A stretch of 64,000 nt of DNA from Streptomyces sp. NBC_01750 (GTDB lineage Bacteria > Actinomycetota > Actinomycetes > Streptomycetales > Streptomycetaceae). This document shows positions 61,715 to 64,000 of this stretch, piece by piece. Position numbers and translations under genes: made by a program. The stretch lies in the NCBI RefSeq assembly GCF_035918095.1, contig NZ_CP109137.1, positions 4,342,001 to 4,406,000 on the forward strand, read 5' to 3'. How positions within the stretch are numbered: position 1 is the stretch's first letter; each line of letters begins with the position of its first letter. Below the pieces are notes generated by a model, which saw only the letters and a program-made list of their open reading frames with translations, did no database searches and was not told the origin of the DNA.

Positions 61715-62599
61715 ATGGCCACCACCGCCCGGCAGTCCGCCACACTGGCCCTCGCCCACGCTCTCTCCGCCGCCGAGCGTGGGCTCCCCGTCATACCCCT
61801 GTCCCCCACCAAGCTCCCCGCCCTGCGCTCTCCCCACCGTGGCGACCCCGAGCCGGTCCTGTGCCGTGGCGAATGCGGACTCCCGGGCCATGGCGTCCAT
61901 GACGCCACCAGCGACCCCGCGGGCGTACGCGCCCTCTTCGCCGCCGCTCCCTGGGCCACCGGTTACGGAATCGCCTGCGGCCGGCCCCCGCACCATCTGA
62001 TCGGCATCGACCTCGACACCAAGTCCGCCACGTCCTCGGCCGACTCCGTGTCCGCGCTCCAGCACCTGGCCCTGCGGCATCTGTTCACGATCCCGGAGAC
62101 GGTCACGGTCCTCACCCCCAGCGGCGGCCGCCACCTCTGGCTGACCGGACCGCCGGACGTCATCGTCCCGAACTCCGCGAGCCGGCTCGCCCCCGGCATC
62201 GACGTCCGCGGCGCCGGCGGCTATCTCGTGGGCCCCGGCTCGGTCTCCGCCCACGGCGCGTACCGCCTCGCTCCCGGTACCGCCGAGCTGTCACCCGCGC
62301 CCTGCCCCCGCGCACTCCTCCGCCTTGTCACACCCCCCGCACGCTCCGGCCACTTCACCCACGCCGCAGCGTCCCGGCCGCCCCGGGGCCAGGGCCTGGT
62401 CCACTTCGTGCTCTCGGCGCACGAGGGCCAGCGCAACACCCGGCTGTTCTGGGCGGCTTGCCGCGCGTACGAGAACGGCTTCGGCGAGGAGCTCGCGGAC
62501 GCCCTCACCGATGCGGCGGTCCGCGCGGGCCTCACCGAACGCGAAGCCCGGGCGACGATCGCCTCGGCCGACCGACTGACCTCGGGTCACCGCCACTGA
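61715..62599 (+). CDS. Bifunctional primase/polymerase (prim-pol) domain protein
   Basis: The 294-residue protein has an archaeo-eukaryotic primase-like prim-pol domain (about 15-195): LSAAERGLPVIPLSPTKLPA, then the catalytic DxD-type HHLIGIDLDTKSA, then TPSGGRHLWL and GIDVRGAGGYLVGPGS. A helical C-terminal part has the pattern of phage or plasmid primases (RLFWAACRAYENGFGEELAD with Asn instead of Arg). It lacks a helicase domain. ATG 61715 has no clear ribosome binding site and may be leaderless. An SOS-like box just upstream suggests DNA-damage induction. Confidence 0.85.
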   Translation: MATTARQSATLALAHALSAAERGLPVIPLSPTKLPALRSPHRGDPEPVLCRGECGLPGHGVHDATSDPAGVRALFAAAPWATGYGIACGRPPHHLIGIDLDTKSATSSADSVSALQHLALRHLFTIPETVTVLTPSGGRHLWLTGPPDVIVPNSASRLAPGIDVRGAGGYLVGPGSVSAHGAYRLAPGTAELSPAPCPRALLRLVTPPARSGHFTHAAASRPPRGQGLVHFVLSAHEGQRNTRLFWAACRAYENGFGEELADALTDAAVRAGLTEREARATIASADRLTSGHRH

Positions 62600-62760
62600 C
62601 GGGGCGCCCCGGCGGGGGCACCCGTACCGGCCCCTGCTCCCGGTTCGGCCGGTTCGTGCCGCGGTCGGCTCCCGCTCCCGCACTGGCTCACCCGCCCGGA
62701 CGGGCCCACCCTGGATGCAGGGGCACGATCCCGCCCACGGGGGACTCACGGAGACCCGCC

Positions 62761-63570
62761 ATGAGCGTTCATAAGGTCGGAAAAGACATCACCGTACTCA
62801 GCGACTGCCTGGAAGTGCCCGGGATCGGCTTCCTCCCGGTCAACGCCTTCGTCCTGCACGCCACCCAGCCCGTCGTCGTCGACACCGGCCTCGGGCTCCC
62901 CGACCGGAACTTCCTCGAAACGCTCAGCTCGGCCATCGACCCCGCCGACGTGCGGTGGATCTGGCTCACCCACCCCGACCGGGACCACACCGGCGGACTG
63001 TTCGATCTACTCGCCGCCGCGCCCCACGCGCGCGTGGTGACCACGTTCATCGGCGCCGGGCTCATGTCCACCGAGCGGCCGCTGCCGCTCGACCGCATCT
63101 GCCTGGTCAACCCCGGCCAGACCCTGGAGGCCGGCGACCGCGCACTCATGGCCTTCCGGCCTCCGCTGTTCGACAACCCCGCCACCGTCGGCTTCTATGA
63201 CGAGCGATCGGCGGCCTGCTTCAGCTCCGACTGCTTCGGCGCGCCCATGCCCAGCGCCGAACTCGCCCTCACCGACAACGTCGGCTCCTTCCCCGCCGAG
63301 CAGCTGCGCGACGCGCAACTGCTGTGGGCCACGGTCGACAGCCCCTGGGTCCACACCGTCGACATCGGTAAGTACCTCGCCACTCTCCAGCAGCTGCGGA
63401 TCATGGACCCCGAGGTCGTCCTCTGCACCCACCTGCCGCCCGCGGTCGGCCTCGCTCCACAGATGACCGACACGCTCGCCGCGGCGCCCGACGCGGATCC
63501 GTTCGTCGGGCCGGACCAGCGGGCACTCGAGAAGATGCTCGCCGGCTTCGAACCGGGCGGCGGCACCTGA
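62761..63570 (+). CDS. Metallo-beta-lactamase-fold protein
   Basis: The 269-residue MBL-fold protein has the metal motif WLTHPDRDHTGGL (HxDxDH form) after PVVVDTGLG. The later ligands appear in FSSDCFGAPM and LCTHLPPAVG. It resembles the ODP-like (flavodiiron/oxygen-binding) MBL branch. The enzyme and substrate are unknown. GGAG precedes ATG 62761. A terminator follows at 63611-63641. Confidence 0.85.
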   Translation: MSVHKVGKDITVLSDCLEVPGIGFLPVNAFVLHATQPVVVDTGLGLPDRNFLETLSSAIDPADVRWIWLTHPDRDHTGGLFDLLAAAPHARVVTTFIGAGLMSTERPLPLDRICLVNPGQTLEAGDRALMAFRPPLFDNPATVGFYDERSAACFSSDCFGAPMPSAELALTDNVGSFPAEQLRDAQLLWATVDSPWVHTVDIGKYLATLQQLRIMDPEVVLCTHLPPAVGLAPQMTDTLAAAPDADPFVGPDQRALEKMLAGFEPGGGT

Positions 63571-63610
63571 CGGCACGTGCGCACACCGGCACGCCACACG
63601 GTGAACGCCG

Positions 63611-63641
63611 AGGGGGTGTCTCCGACTCGGAGACACCCCCT
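63611..63641. terminator. Strong hairpin terminator
   Basis: AGGGGGTGTCTCCG (63611-63624) pairs perfectly with CGGAGACACCCCCT (63628-63641) around ACT. It serves the MBL gene and the opposing tRNA-Ser-like sequence. Confidence 0.85.
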
Positions 63642-63680
63642 CCGACCAACCCCTCTGACCAGCTCTTACGCTGACCTGCG

Positions 63681-63770
63681 CGGTGGGTGTGGGATTTGAA
63701 CCCACGGTGACATCGCTGCCACGACGGTTTTCAAGACCGCCCCATATACCAATCCTCCGGGCACGTGGCC
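63681..63770 (-). tRNA. tRNA-Ser(UGA)-like sequence with unpaired acceptor
   Basis: On the minus strand the 3' half is a normal tRNA-Ser(UGA): anticodon stem-loop GGTCTTGAAAACC (anticodon TGA), long variable arm, T arm GTGGG TTCAAAT CCCAC, acceptor 3' strand ACCCACC and G. The 5' strand at the expected place reads GGCCACG, which pairs at only 2 of 7 positions. The D arm is also unusual in length. It is either a truncated tRNA left as an attachment site or a damaged gene. Confidence 0.6.
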
Positions 63771-64000
63771 TGGGCAGACGAGCTTCGAAGGACTGCGCTC
63801 TCATGCCTCCAGGCTGCGACCGGTGGCCGCTCACAGCACTCCCAGGTCCCGGTCGGGGCGGCAGATCGTGCAGGGTTCGACGTGCGCGGCGCGGGCCGCG
63901 GAACGTGTCGAGGCTGAGCTGTTCATGGTCGCGCCAGACTTTGTCCAGTAAGCGATAATTGTGATATTAGCCGGTCCACGGATGACCCAGAGTCGGCGCT
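63771..64000. mobile_element. Possible edge of a second integrative element
   Basis: DNA beyond the tRNA-Ser(UGA)-like sequence is locally AT-richer. It carries the end of an unrelated gene reading toward the tRNA. If the tRNA is an attachment-site fragment, the element extends to the right past the window. This is inference from the unpaired acceptor stem and the analogous, clearer case at 9028-9083. Confidence 0.4.
63831..64000 (-). CDS. Unknown protein, C-terminal 55 residues
   Basis: This minus-strand frame enters from the right edge and ends at TGA 63831-63833. It reads RLWVIRGPANITIIAYWTKS, then a Ser/Ala/Arg-rich part, then HVEPCTICRPDRDLGVL with a CxxC pair. The composition is protein-like, but the start lies outside the window. 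I do not recognise the family. Confidence 0.4.
   Translation of the reverse strand, partial: RRLWVIRGPANITIIAYWTKSGATMNSSASTRSAARAAHVEPCTICRPDRDLGVL

Overview
The window is high-GC actinobacterial DNA with Streptomyces-type gene content: GC-rich third codon positions, GTG/TTG starts, a neighbouring pair of SigB/F/G-type sigma factors beside upp and tadA, an SSI-type protease inhibitor, DUF5994 and LytR_C proteins, and tRNA genes mostly without an encoded CCA. It is a Streptomyces chromosome segment flanked by mobile DNA.

Layout. (1) 1-9083 is the distal part of an integrated, pSAM2-like actinomycete integrative element. It carries the end of a small-gene operon, a KorSA-like GntR repressor divergent from a Pif-like Nudix protein with shared palindromic operators, a CsbD-like protein, and a visibly AT-richer cargo block: a 106-codon gene plus a DUF6414-type gene, divergent from a PD-(D/E)xK nuclease-like gene. 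A double-HTH protein follows. The element ends in a 3' fragment of tRNA-Ser(GGA), the presumed attachment site, and the displaced tRNA terminator. (2) 9.1-16.2 kb is a loose region of small accessory genes (orphan double-glycine peptide, SpoIIE phosphatase, PRC-barrel protein, two DUF5994 proteins) with three gene remnants. (3) 16.2-24.0 kb holds a FAD oxidoreductase with a LuxR/TPR regulator, an HhH-GPD repair protein, a secreted M28 peptidase, and a HerA-like ATPase broken by two frameshifts. (4) 23.7-31.1 kb is a conserved core: VapB-annotated-type protein, LytR_C protein, upp, tadA and its partner, tRNA-Ser(CGA), sigF- and sigN-like genes, and a lipoprotein. (5) 31-47 kb contains regulated efflux and envelope functions: MarR plus a transporter with Cna-B-like tail, a YceI protein, MFS plus TetR with a large inverted-repeat operator, and a four-gene operon of response regulator, kinase, GT2/GtrA and GT39. 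(6) 48.4-53.5 kb has tRNA-Arg(ACG), tRNA-Ser(GCU), the protease inhibitor and a 1301-residue PAS/degenerate-kinase/receiver protein. (7) 53.6-60.9 kb contains a fatty acyl-CoA ligase, a SigE-family sigma factor, and a tightly overlapping five-gene operon with the composition of the mycobacterial igr (steroid side-chain) operon. (8) 61-64 kb has a secreted Asn-rich protein, a prim-pol gene with a near-consensus SOS box, an MBL-fold hydrolase, and a tRNA-Ser(UGA)-like sequence with an unpaired acceptor stem that may mark the edge of a second element.

The strongest candidate for an undescribed system is the divergent cargo module at 3055-5900. The repeated theme elsewhere is local regulation by a neighbouring regulator with a readable operator (GntR, MarR, TetR, MerR). 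All four serine tRNA anticodon families appear in the window, two of them as apparent integration scars.
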